Origin: Filimonas zeae
GTDB taxonomy: Bacteria > Bacteroidota > Bacteroidia > Chitinophagales > Chitinophagaceae
Length of the DNA: 64,000 bases
Assembly (NCBI RefSeq): GCF_014641615.1
Contig: NZ_BMIB01000002.1
Span: forward strand, 1,302,001-1,366,000
Reading direction: 5' to 3'
Part shown: positions 9,429 to 17,140 of the stretch, piece after piece
Layout: every line of letters starts with the position of its first letter
Numbering within the stretch: position 1 is the first letter of the stretch
Translations under genes and position numbers: made by a program
Notes under the pieces: model-generated
Seen by the model: the letters and a program-made list of their open reading frames with translations, nothing else
The model's database searches: none
Told to the model about the DNA's origin: nothing

Positions 9429-10847
9429 CTAGTATTTCAAACTTTGATAAATGTCCACGTATTGCTGTACGGAATGCTCCCAGCTGTGATCTATCTGCAT
9501 CATATGGCTGCGCATGGCAGTCATTTGTTTCTTATCAGCATATACATCCACCGCTCTGGTAACAGAGTAAGCGATATCTCCTACGCTGGCATGGTTAAAG
9601 CGGATGCCCCATCCCTGCCAGTCGCCCATATCCACTACCGTATCTTTTAATCCACCGGTACTGCGCACCATAGGTACGGTACCATACTTCATCGCATACA
9701 TCTGGTTCAGCCCGCAGGGCTCTACCCTACTGGGCATAAGCAAAAAGTCTGCCCCGGCATAAATACGGTGACTCAAAGCCTCGTCATACCCAATGAACAC
9801 ATTATAGTTGCCAGGGAAATTTCCCTTTAACTGATTCAATTGCCATTCCACATGTGGCTCACCATTGCCCAATATCAGGAAATTAACTTTCCCCTGCAAC
9901 CCGTACAGTGCTGACAGCACCGCATCAGGCAAAACGTCTGCCGCTTTTTCGCCCACCAGGCGGCCTATAAACACCACTAACGGGTTGGTTTGTTCCAGTT
10001 CAAACTCCTTGCATAGTTCCAGTTTGTTGGCCGCTTTACCGGCATCCACCGTACTGTAATTGTAATGGTGGTTTACAAACGGGTCGGTTGCAGGGTTCCA
10101 TACATCGGTATCAATACCGTTGAGTATACCCACACACTTGCCTTTTTCGTACTCCAGCAGCTTTTCCAGGCCGTTGGCGTACGTGCGCAGCTCTTCCAGG
10201 TAACTCCAGCTTACGGTGGTTACCTTCCAGGCGCATTTTATGCCCGAAGCCAGCGGGTTAATGGTTTTATTCCATTCCAGCTGCCCGGCTTTCCAGGTAT
10301 CAAATACAGGCAGCAGGGCTGCTTTATCCCATCCCATCCAGCCCTGGTATTGGGCGTTATGAATGGTTAATACCGTTGGCACATCGGCCAGGCGGTTGTA
10401 TTGATAACTATGTTTAACAATAAAAGGAATCAGTGCGGTATGATGATCATGACAATGTAGTACATCCGGCTTGTGCTGCCAGTGGTTAATCCAGTCAACC
10501 ACTGCAATCTGGAAGGCCGTAAACCGCTCGGTGTCATCACCGTAGCCGTAAATCTTCTCCCGGTCCAGCAAACCGTTTATGTCGACAAGATACAGGGAAA
10601 AACCGAGTTTATTATGTTTTTCCTTAATAATGGTGTAGTCGAACCAGTAGCTACCCATCTGGCCCCGGCCTTTAAAATCCACCTCCCATTCATTCTGATA
10701 CAGAAAACGGGTACGGTACATGGGCATTACCACCTTGGCATTGTGCCCCAGCTTGTTTAAATACTTGGGCAACGCGCCCACTACATCTCCCAATCCACCG
10801 GCCTTTGCTACAGGATAACATTCCGCACTTACATGAACAATTTCCAT
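9429..10847 (-). CDS. glgA: Glycogen synthase (ADP-glucose, GT5)
   Basis: 472 residues. The N-terminal KAGGLGDVVGALPK motif (about 16-29) binds ADP-glucose; HCHDHHTALIPF and the C-terminal SRVEPCGLNQMYAMKYGTVPMVRSTGG segment with the retaining GT-B E-x7-E region are present. It extends alpha-1,4-glucan chains from the ADP-glucose made by GlgC, encoded next. First gene of the glgA-glgC unit, divergent from the sugar carrier at 10964. A perfect TAnnTTTG element lies 45 bases before the start. Confidence 0.96.
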   Translation of the reverse strand: MEIVHVSAECYPVAKAGGLGDVVGALPKYLNKLGHNAKVVMPMYRTRFLYQNEWEVDFKGRGQMGSYWFDYTIIKEKHNKLGFSLYLVDINGLLDREKIYGYGDDTERFTAFQIAVVDWINHWQHKPDVLHCHDHHTALIPFIVKHSYQYNRLADVPTVLTIHNAQYQGWMGWDKAALLPVFDTWKAGQLEWNKTINPLASGIKCAWKVTTVSWSYLEELRTYANGLEKLLEYEKGKCVGILNGIDTDVWNPATDPFVNHHYNYSTVDAGKAANKLELCKEFELEQTNPLVVFIGRLVGEKAADVLPDAVLSALYGLQGKVNFLILGNGEPHVEWQLNQLKGNFPGNYNVFIGYDEALSHRIYAGADFLLMPSRVEPCGLNQMYAMKYGTVPMVRSTGGLKDTVVDMGDWQGWGIRFNHASVGDIAYSVTRAVDVYADKKQMTAMRSHMMQIDHSWEHSVQQYVDIYQSLKY

Positions 10848-10891
10848 ACGATTACAAGTTAAGCATCAAACGAATACCGGCGTTACGCCTT

Positions 10892-10899
10892 CAAAAATA
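10892..10899 (-). promoter_or_regulatory. Putative -7 element for glgA-glgC
   Basis: TATTTTTG on the minus strand, matching TAnnTTTG, 45 bases upstream of the glgA ATG. No clear -33 TTTG at the standard distance. Confidence 0.45.
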
Positions 10900-10963
10900 A
10901 TTCACAATGCAATTTTGCTTATTTTGGGCTTTTTTTAAATCTAAATTTCATACCAACATTCCC

Positions 10964-12871
10964 ATGAATCTTGCATCCTCTCAAAAAACCAATGGAGGCG
11001 CGTTAGCTACGTTGGTGCTTGTCTTTTTCTTCTGGGGGTTTATTGCTGCATCCAACAGCATTTTCATCCCCTTCTGCAAAACCTTCTTTAACCTTACCCA
11101 GTTTGAATCTCAGTTGATTGGTACGGCTTTTTACGGTGCTTATTTTATCGGCTCGCTTGTGTTGTACATTATTTCCGAAGCCCGTGGTAAAGACTTACTT
11201 AACAAAATAGGTTACAAAAAAGGCATTATTCTGGGCCTGGTTATTTCTATTGTGGGTGCCTTACTCATGATTCCGGCGGTAAGCAATGAAAACCTGCAGC
11301 CGATTGAGCAGCATGTGGCCAAAGTGCAAAAGCTGAAGAAAGACCAGAAGGTAACCACTGCCGACAAGGCAGTTACCCTGAAGAAAGAAGAAACAGGTTA
11401 CAGCATTACGGTTGCCAACAATGCTGAAGGTCAGCCTCATATTGCCAATACGGCCATTACATCTAACCTGAACGAACCTTTTCATGTTGCAGAAAAGGAC
11501 AAATCGGGTAAACTAACGGCTACATTCAGCGATAATAAGGTAAGCGCTATTGTTCAGGCCCTGAAGGGTGAACAGATTGCTTTTGGCAACTTTCCGTTCA
11601 TTCTGCTGGCATTATTCATTATTGCATTAGGTTTTTCGTTGCAGCAAACCTGTGCACAGCCCTTTGCGTTGATGCTGGGCGATCCCGCTACGGGCGCTAC
11701 CCGGCTTAACCTGGGCGGCAGCGTAAACTCTTTTGGTACTACGGTAGGGCCTATTATTGTAAGCTTTTTTCTGTTTGGTACGGTTAGCAGCAGTGTAGAG
11801 GGTACCTCGGTCAGCTCTATCAAAACCCTGTACATGATTGTGGCAGGCGTGTTTGCGCTGGTGGCCATTATTTTCGCGGTTTCCAAACTACCCGATGGTA
11901 AAAACGATACGGCATTTGAAAAAGCCCCCAAAGCATCCCGCTCGCTGATGTGGCTTACCGGTTTGGTAATTGCTATTATTCTGATTGGGCAGTTTACAGA
12001 GGTGTCTAAACTGGCGCTGCTGATTGCCATTATTGTAGGTGTGGTAGCCATCCTGTTTGCCAGCAACGGCGCCGCCGTTAAAAACCCGGAAGGCTGGGGC
12101 GCTATGAAGTACCCCCAGCTGATTTACGGTATGATTGGCATTTTTGTGTACGTGGGTGTGGAAGTAACTATTGATAACAACTTTGGTGCATTGCTGCACA
12201 TACCTGGTTACCTTACCGCAGAAGGTTTGGATGAAAGCCAGATATCCCGCTATGTATCGCTGTACTGGGGTAGCCTGATGATCGGCCGCTGGACAGGTGC
12301 CATCAGTGTATTTAACCTGAGCGCTACCGGTAAAAAAATAGCTACCATCGTTGTTCCTTTTATTGCTTTTGCTGTGGTGTTGTATGTAAACAGACTGAAC
12401 GGAAGTGATGTAAGCGACCTGTATGGTTATGTGGTATGCATTGCCATTATTATTGCCGCTTTCTTTTATGGGCAGGATAAGCCGGTTAAAACGCTGCTGA
12501 CCGTATCGTTACTGGCTACGGCTGCTATGCTTATTGGTATTTTTACCAATGGTATTGTAAGTGTGTATGCTTTCATCGCCGGTGGTTTATGCTGCTCTGT
12601 TATCTGGAGCTGTGTATTTGCACTGGGTGTGGCCGGTTTGGGTAAATATACCAGTCAGGGTTCCGCCTTCCTTATCATGATGATATTAGGTGGCGCCGTA
12701 ATTCCGCCTTTCCAGGGCGTACTGGGCGACTTCTCTTCTATCGGCATGCACCGTTCTTATTATGTAGCAGCTGCTGGTTTTGCCTTCCTGGCTTTTCTGG
12801 CGCTGAAGTTAAGAGGGGTACTGAAAGCACAGGGGCTTGACTTTGATCAGCAGATTGAAAAAAGCCATTAA
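10964..12871 (+). CDS. FucP-like MFS sugar:proton symporter with large soluble insertion
   Basis: 635 residues from the ATG at 10964, chosen because it is preceded by a poorly conserved stretch and begins MNLASSQKTNGGALATLVLV, the normal family start. Twelve or more hydrophobic segments; QTCAQPFALMLGDPATGATRLNLGGS-like residues at about 228-252 are the FucP/GluP signature (glucose, galactose or fucose/H+ symporters). Typical members are about 430 residues. The excess is mostly a lysine-rich hydrophilic block (about 107-207) between TM3 and TM4, which would face the periplasm, plus an additional hydrophobic pair in the centre (about 345-385). A sugar kinase follows 48 bases downstream, so glucose-type import is likely. 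Confidence 0.88.
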   Translation: MNLASSQKTNGGALATLVLVFFFWGFIAASNSIFIPFCKTFFNLTQFESQLIGTAFYGAYFIGSLVLYIISEARGKDLLNKIGYKKGIILGLVISIVGALLMIPAVSNENLQPIEQHVAKVQKLKKDQKVTTADKAVTLKKEETGYSITVANNAEGQPHIANTAITSNLNEPFHVAEKDKSGKLTATFSDNKVSAIVQALKGEQIAFGNFPFILLALFIIALGFSLQQTCAQPFALMLGDPATGATRLNLGGSVNSFGTTVGPIIVSFFLFGTVSSSVEGTSVSSIKTLYMIVAGVFALVAIIFAVSKLPDGKNDTAFEKAPKASRSLMWLTGLVIAIILIGQFTEVSKLALLIAIIVGVVAILFASNGAAVKNPEGWGAMKYPQLIYGMIGIFVYVGVEVTIDNNFGALLHIPGYLTAEGLDESQISRYVSLYWGSLMIGRWTGAISVFNLSATGKKIATIVVPFIAFAVVLYVNRLNGSDVSDLYGYVVCIAIIIAAFFYGQDKPVKTLLTVSLLATAAMLIGIFTNGIVSVYAFIAGGLCCSVIWSCVFALGVAGLGKYTSQGSAFLIMMILGGAVIPPFQGVLGDFSSIGMHRSYYVAAAGFAFLAFLALKLRGVLKAQGLDFDQQIEKSH

Positions 12872-12919
12872 TACGGTTAGACACTATAACATACAAAACA
12901 CAGTTTTAAACACAAACAC

Positions 12920-13891
12920 ATGAGTGCGGGTTCACAGCAATTGGCTTTAGGAATTGACATTGGCGGTACCAACACTGTATTTGGTATTGTAGACCACAGA
13001 GGTGATATCCTGTATCGTGGTGCCATTTCCACTAAAAAGCATGAGCGCATAGAAGACTATATTGACGAATTATATGAAGCTATAGCCCCTGCTGTTAAAG
13101 ATGCGGGGGGCATAGATAAAATAAAAGGTATTGGCGTAGGTGCCCCTAATGGCAACTACTACACAGGCACTATTGATTACGCTCCTAACTTAAGATGGAA
13201 CGGTGTTATTCCACTGGCTAATCTGATGAAGGAGAAGTTTGGCGTACCTGCTGCCCTTACCAACGATGCCAACGCAGCAGCAGTAGGAGAAATGACGTAC
13301 GGCGCGGCCAAAGGCATGAAAGACTTTATTGTTATTACACTGGGTACCGGTGTAGGTAGCGGTATTGTTGCCAACGGTCAGCTGATTTACGGGCATGATG
13401 GTTTTGCAGGCGAACTGGGCCACACTATTGTGGTGGCGGGTGGCCGCAAACACTACTCTACCGGTGCACACGGTTCTGTAGAAGCTTACGCTTCTGCTAC
13501 CGGCGTACGTTTTACGGCACTGGAAATGCTGGAAAAGCATGCTGACAAACCCAGCCTGTTGCGTAATTATGAGCAGGATAAAATAGACAGCCGCGTGGTG
13601 TACGACTGCGCTATGCAGGGCGATGAAATTGCCAATGAAGTATACCGCTTTACCGGCGAAATACTGGGTATGGCACTGGCTAACTTTATCATGTTCTCCT
13701 CACCGGAAGCCATTATTCTGTTCGGCGGTTTGTGTAAAGCAGGCGATTTGCTGCTGAACCCTACGCGTGAGCATATGGAAGCCAACCTGCTGCCCATATT
13801 CAAAAACAAGGTAAAACTCATTTTCAGCGAACTGAAAGAGTCTGACGCAGCCATCCTCGGCGCCAGCGCGCTGGTTTGGGAAATGAAATAA
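12920..13891 (+). CDS. ROK family sugar kinase (glucokinase-like), zinc motif degenerate
   Basis: 323 residues. ATP-binding phosphate-1 motif GIDIGGTNTVFGIVD (11-25), catalytic TNDANAAAVGE (114-124) and LGTGVGSGIVANG (141-153) are intact, as is GELGH (164-168) with the His that normally binds zinc. The following CxCGxxGCxE motif, present in almost all ROK kinases and repressors, reads GRKHYSTGAHGSVE (175-188), with all three cysteines replaced. No N-terminal HTH, so an enzyme rather than a repressor. Located just downstream of the FucP-like carrier, suggesting phosphorylation of the imported hexose. Confidence 0.9.
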   Translation: MSAGSQQLALGIDIGGTNTVFGIVDHRGDILYRGAISTKKHERIEDYIDELYEAIAPAVKDAGGIDKIKGIGVGAPNGNYYTGTIDYAPNLRWNGVIPLANLMKEKFGVPAALTNDANAAAVGEMTYGAAKGMKDFIVITLGTGVGSGIVANGQLIYGHDGFAGELGHTIVVAGGRKHYSTGAHGSVEAYASATGVRFTALEMLEKHADKPSLLRNYEQDKIDSRVVYDCAMQGDEIANEVYRFTGEILGMALANFIMFSSPEAIILFGGLCKAGDLLLNPTREHMEANLLPIFKNKVKLIFSELKESDAAILGASALVWEMK

Positions 13892-13910
13892 CAAGCATGT
13901 TTACTTTTAT

Positions 13911-13950
13911 AAAACGGCATGGTACCCCTTGTGTTACCATGCCGTTTTTA
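13911..13950 (+). terminator. Intrinsic terminator after the ROK kinase
   Basis: Perfect 14-base arms (13911-13924 and 13935-13948, AAAACGGCATGGTA and its complement) with a ten-base loop, followed by T's. Confidence 0.85.
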
Positions 13951-14037
13951 TTTACAAAGGCTTTTGTTTTACTGCCTTTATGCTGCCCTGCCTGTAGCAT
14001 GGCACTGTGCACGCCCGCACACATATCAATCATTTAG

Positions 14038-14045
14038 TACATTTG
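14038..14045 (+). promoter_or_regulatory. Putative -7 element for the Crp/AraC regulator
   Basis: TACATTTG matches TAnnTTTG exactly. It lies inside the longest possible reading frame (GTG at 14007), which argues that translation starts downstream, at the GTG at 14073. Confidence 0.5.
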
Positions 14046-14072
14046 AAAAACATTTCAACCTTTCCATTCATC

Positions 14073-15059
14073 GTGAATTCCACTGAACCATATTCTGTTG
14101 CCGCCAGGGAAGATATAGATACTATTATCAGCCTGCTTAACACCATCTACCCCTTAAGCGATGCGCTAAAGCAGGCGTTTTATAAGCATATAGTAACACT
14201 ACAGCTTTCCCCCAACGACGTACTGGTAAAACAGGGAGAGATATGCAGGTATATGTATTTTATTAAAAGCGGTGCTATTACCGCTTATTCCATTCATAAC
14301 CGCAAAAAGATAACAACCTATATTTCTGTAGAAAATGAATTTGTAAGTTCTATCAATGGCTTGCACGGTGCAGCACCTGCCATGGAAACCATGGTAGCGG
14401 TTGAACCAACCACTTTGCTGGCCATGCACAATGATGTAATGCAGGAGTTGTTTCAGGTACATTTCGACTTTAACTATCTGTTTCGCGTAATGGTGGAGAA
14501 GTATTACCGGGATGCACAGGAACGATCGCACATTATACGCATTGGCAATGCTACAGAACGGTATGCCTACTTTACCAATACCAAGCCAGGGTATATAGAA
14601 AGATTACCTGCAGACTGCGTAGCGGCATTTCTGGATATGAAACCCGCTACGCTGCTGCGCATTAAAAAACAGGCAGAAGCCGCCGCTTTACACAAAACAA
14701 GTGCTGATGACCTGTGCAGGCAGATAGATGCTTACATGCAGCAACAAAAACCTTATACCAGCAAAAACATAAGCTTACCTGTACTGGCTACAGCATTGGG
14801 GTTAACCACCCATGAATTATCCGTATTGCTGAACAGCCACTATCACCTCAACTTTACAGACTTTATTAACACCCACCGTATCCGGCACATTCAGGCACAA
14901 ATGGCCAGCGCAGATAATCTGAAGAGTTATACCATAGAAGCGCTGGCCAGCGAAGTAGGCTTTGCATCACGCAGTGCTTTTTATAATGCTTTTAAAAAAC
15001 TGGCGGGCACCAGTCCGTTACAATATGCCCAAACAATTGCTGCCGGCAGTCCTGTTTAA
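14073..15059 (+). CDS. Crp-type sensor fused to AraC-type DNA-binding domain
   Basis: 328 residues if started at GTG 14073; a GTG at 14007 gives 350, but a promoter element falls between the two. Residues about 20-135 resemble the cyclic-nucleotide-binding (Crp/Fnr) fold: LSPNDVLVKQGEICRYMYFIKSGAI. The next part (QERSHIIRIGNATERYAYF, then VAAFLDMKPATLLRIKKQ) looks like the Crp dimer helix and a remnant of its HTH. The C-terminal 90 residues are an AraC double-HTH: FTDFINTHRIRHIQ and YTIEALASEVGFASRSAFYNAFKKLAGTSPLQY. It should sense a small molecule or redox state and bind DNA. It is transcribed toward the lectin-toxin gene 167 bases downstream and is the obvious candidate regulator. Confidence 0.85.
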   Translation: MNSTEPYSVAAREDIDTIISLLNTIYPLSDALKQAFYKHIVTLQLSPNDVLVKQGEICRYMYFIKSGAITAYSIHNRKKITTYISVENEFVSSINGLHGAAPAMETMVAVEPTTLLAMHNDVMQELFQVHFDFNYLFRVMVEKYYRDAQERSHIIRIGNATERYAYFTNTKPGYIERLPADCVAAFLDMKPATLLRIKKQAEAAALHKTSADDLCRQIDAYMQQQKPYTSKNISLPVLATALGLTTHELSVLLNSHYHLNFTDFINTHRIRHIQAQMASADNLKSYTIEALASEVGFASRSAFYNAFKKLAGTSPLQYAQTIAAGSPV

Positions 15060-15147
15060 TAAACAGGACAAACTTGTACATGAACCACCTTCCGCTATTC
15101 CCTAATTTAGTACCCGTTAAGCGCGCTGACTGTTATTAACCCCCAAA

Positions 15148-15180
15148 GGTAAACCGGTGTTCCCCGCCCGATTGTTTACC
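15148..15180. promoter_or_regulatory. Inverted repeat upstream of the toxin-like gene
   Basis: GGTAAAC (15148-15154) and GTTTACC (15174-15180) form a perfect 7-base inverted repeat with a 19-base spacer, centred about 63 bases upstream of the start codon of the lectin-toxin gene. It could be an operator for the neighbouring regulator. No TAnnTTTG element is seen in this gap. Short repeats of this size can occur by chance. Confidence 0.3.
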
Positions 15181-15226
15181 GGCATTATTATTCAATAACC
15201 TATTACAGTAATTAAAACCAAAAGTT

Positions 15227-16996
15227 ATGGCATTTAAGCCCTTAGCTGGTCAGCGCTATTACCTGCTTGCCAAACACAGCAACAAAGCCATTGGCTTTAA
15301 AACCGACTCGCTCGGCGACAAACTGATCCAGAAGACACTGGACCCAACCGATGAAAATCAGAAATTCTCTTTTGATGCAGGGAATAACTTCTTCTGGATC
15401 ATGCCTTCTTACCGGCAGCGGTATCTGGCTGTAAACAATAAATCGCGGGAAGACGAAGCCGCTATTATTCAGTGGCATTTTGAGCCCAATAAAGCTAACC
15501 ATCATTTCCACTTTGATCAGGCGGGTGATGGCTATTACCGCATAAGAGTACTGCACAGCGATAAATATCTGGATGTAATATATGCGTCTGTAGATGATGG
15601 GGCCGAAGTAAAACAGGTGAGGCTGTCAGGAACCGACAACCAGCTGTTTAAAATGGTACCGGTAATTGAAGATTCACTTACACCCAGTACCGCAACACTG
15701 ATTGAAAACAACGACGGAGGCAGATCTCTTATTCTGAAATGCGTAGGCATTATACCTAAAGTAGGTAGTGCTGCCGCGGGTATCATAGCTTTTTTCTGGA
15801 CGGAAGAAGACAAACTGGCTGCCTTATGGGACCAGATGAAAGCCTATGTAGATAAGCGTATTCACGAAATACTGGAGCGTAAACAGCTGAATGATTTAAG
15901 AGATCAGATTGCAGGCCTGCTTAGAAACGTGAAGGATTTTGATGCCTATGAGAAAGGTGAAGAAAAAGCCCGGAAGCTAACAGAAACCATTACATCGGCG
16001 CAGCACAATCTGGACATGTTTGTTGGCAAACCCAACGTACTTCCTTATCTGGTAAGCTACGGTTCTATATTATTAAGCCTTAAATATCAACTGGCTGTAG
16101 AATATGAAGACATTGCCGGAAAACCTTCCGGAGCAGCAGACCATAATACAAATCTGAAGCTGCTGAAAGATATGATACGTGAGCTTTCCGCTGCGGTAAA
16201 AGAAGCAGAAAGCAGTTTATTAAAGAACCGGTTAGATTTGATTAAACCGGTAAATACCACGCTGATTCCAATGAGCACCGGGGTAATTAAACAGGTGGAA
16301 GATGCCTTTGACGGCTGGGCAATGGCATGGCATTATAACAGCGCCACAGAACACATCAGAAAAGAATTTGAAGCACTGGCAGACGAAGCCGTTGCTAACC
16401 GCAGAAAACAGGTAAAAAACCAATTTGAAACAGAACTGGAAGTAGTGACTGCGCAGGCACGCTTATGGCACAACTTTGACCCTGATGCAAAAAAATATGT
16501 AACCCAAACAGTTGAAAGAACGGTAGGTGCCTTTGGCGGTATAAAACAAACCAGCGCTTTTGCAAGCCCTGCAAATGCGGTAATACGCAGCATTACCATC
16601 TATCATGAAAACAATGAACTGAGGGGGTTACGACTCACCTACCAGGGAGGTCTGCCACATACCACAGCAGGTAAAACATCAGGAAATTTCAGCGAACTGA
16701 TATTGAATGAAAAAGCAGATGAATACATTTCGGGCACGCTGGGATACATGGGCTTTGTGGTAGAAAGTCTGTGGTTACATACCAATAAAGGAAACCGTAT
16801 AGGAGCCGGCACCAAAGCCGGAGAACCAGCCGGCATAGAATGGCCGGATATATTCCCGTATCCCACTTTTAAAGAGAAAGCGCATTTTACAGGAGACCTG
16901 GCGGATGGGCTTAACGCAAGACTGGTGGGCTTATCCGGCTGGCACAACAATCTGTCCATTGAGCAGATTAGTTTCCATTGGAAATATGAGTACTAA
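15227..16996 (+). CDS. Cry-like pore-forming toxin candidate: ricin trefoil, delta-endotoxin N domain-like, jacalin-like lectin
   Basis: 589 residues, no signal peptide. Residues 1-147 look like a ricin-type beta-trefoil: repeats with YLAVNNK, IIQWHF and YLDVIYAS, and a terminal LFKMVPV. Residues about 165-410 are alpha-helical and resemble Cry delta-endotoxin domain I: a glycine/alanine-rich hydrophobic helix (GIIPKVGSAAAGIIAFFW), then LAALWDQMKAYVDKRIHEIL and NVLPYLVSYGSILLSLKYQLA, which match the Cry pattern of an amphipathic 'W..f...V..LID.kI' helix followed by the central 'P.y...A..hL.LL' helix. Residues about 430-589 resemble a jacalin-like lectin: AFGG, ADEYISGTLG, SLWLHTNKGN, LVGLSGWHNNLSIEQISFHW. 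Cry proteins insert domain I helices into host membranes after sugar binding; that role here is inferred. Sole gene between the regulator and a terminator region. Confidence 0.72.
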   Translation: MAFKPLAGQRYYLLAKHSNKAIGFKTDSLGDKLIQKTLDPTDENQKFSFDAGNNFFWIMPSYRQRYLAVNNKSREDEAAIIQWHFEPNKANHHFHFDQAGDGYYRIRVLHSDKYLDVIYASVDDGAEVKQVRLSGTDNQLFKMVPVIEDSLTPSTATLIENNDGGRSLILKCVGIIPKVGSAAAGIIAFFWTEEDKLAALWDQMKAYVDKRIHEILERKQLNDLRDQIAGLLRNVKDFDAYEKGEEKARKLTETITSAQHNLDMFVGKPNVLPYLVSYGSILLSLKYQLAVEYEDIAGKPSGAADHNTNLKLLKDMIRELSAAVKEAESSLLKNRLDLIKPVNTTLIPMSTGVIKQVEDAFDGWAMAWHYNSATEHIRKEFEALADEAVANRRKQVKNQFETELEVVTAQARLWHNFDPDAKKYVTQTVERTVGAFGGIKQTSAFASPANAVIRSITIYHENNELRGLRLTYQGGLPHTTAGKTSGNFSELILNEKADEYISGTLGYMGFVVESLWLHTNKGNRIGAGTKAGEPAGIEWPDIFPYPTFKEKAHFTGDLADGLNARLVGLSGWHNNLSIEQISFHWKYEY

Positions 16997-17084
16997 CAAC
17001 GTCAGACACACAAGTGTCTTGTAGGGGAAATACAAGTTGTTTTGTTTGAAAAGGGGCTTGCCGGTAACGGCAGGCCTCTTGCGT

Positions 17085-17112
17085 AAAAAAAGCGCCCCGT
17101 TGCCGGGGCGCT
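17085..17112 (-). terminator. Intrinsic terminator after the OmpA-like lipoprotein gene
   Basis: Arms AGCGCCCC (17091-17098) and GGGGCGCT (17105-17112), followed on the minus strand by TTTTTTT. A second wobble-containing stem (17051-17080), starting AAGGGGCTTGCCG, lies next to it and may serve the convergent toxin gene, although its plus-strand side lacks a U-tract. Confidence 0.8.
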
Positions 17113-17140
17113 CTGGATTGTGTCAGTACAACTGACCTGG

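Noticed and set aside
14007-14072. Upstream GTG start for the Crp/AraC regulator
   Set aside because: A perfect TAnnTTTG promoter element lies at 14038-14045 inside this extension, so the later GTG at 14073 is preferred.
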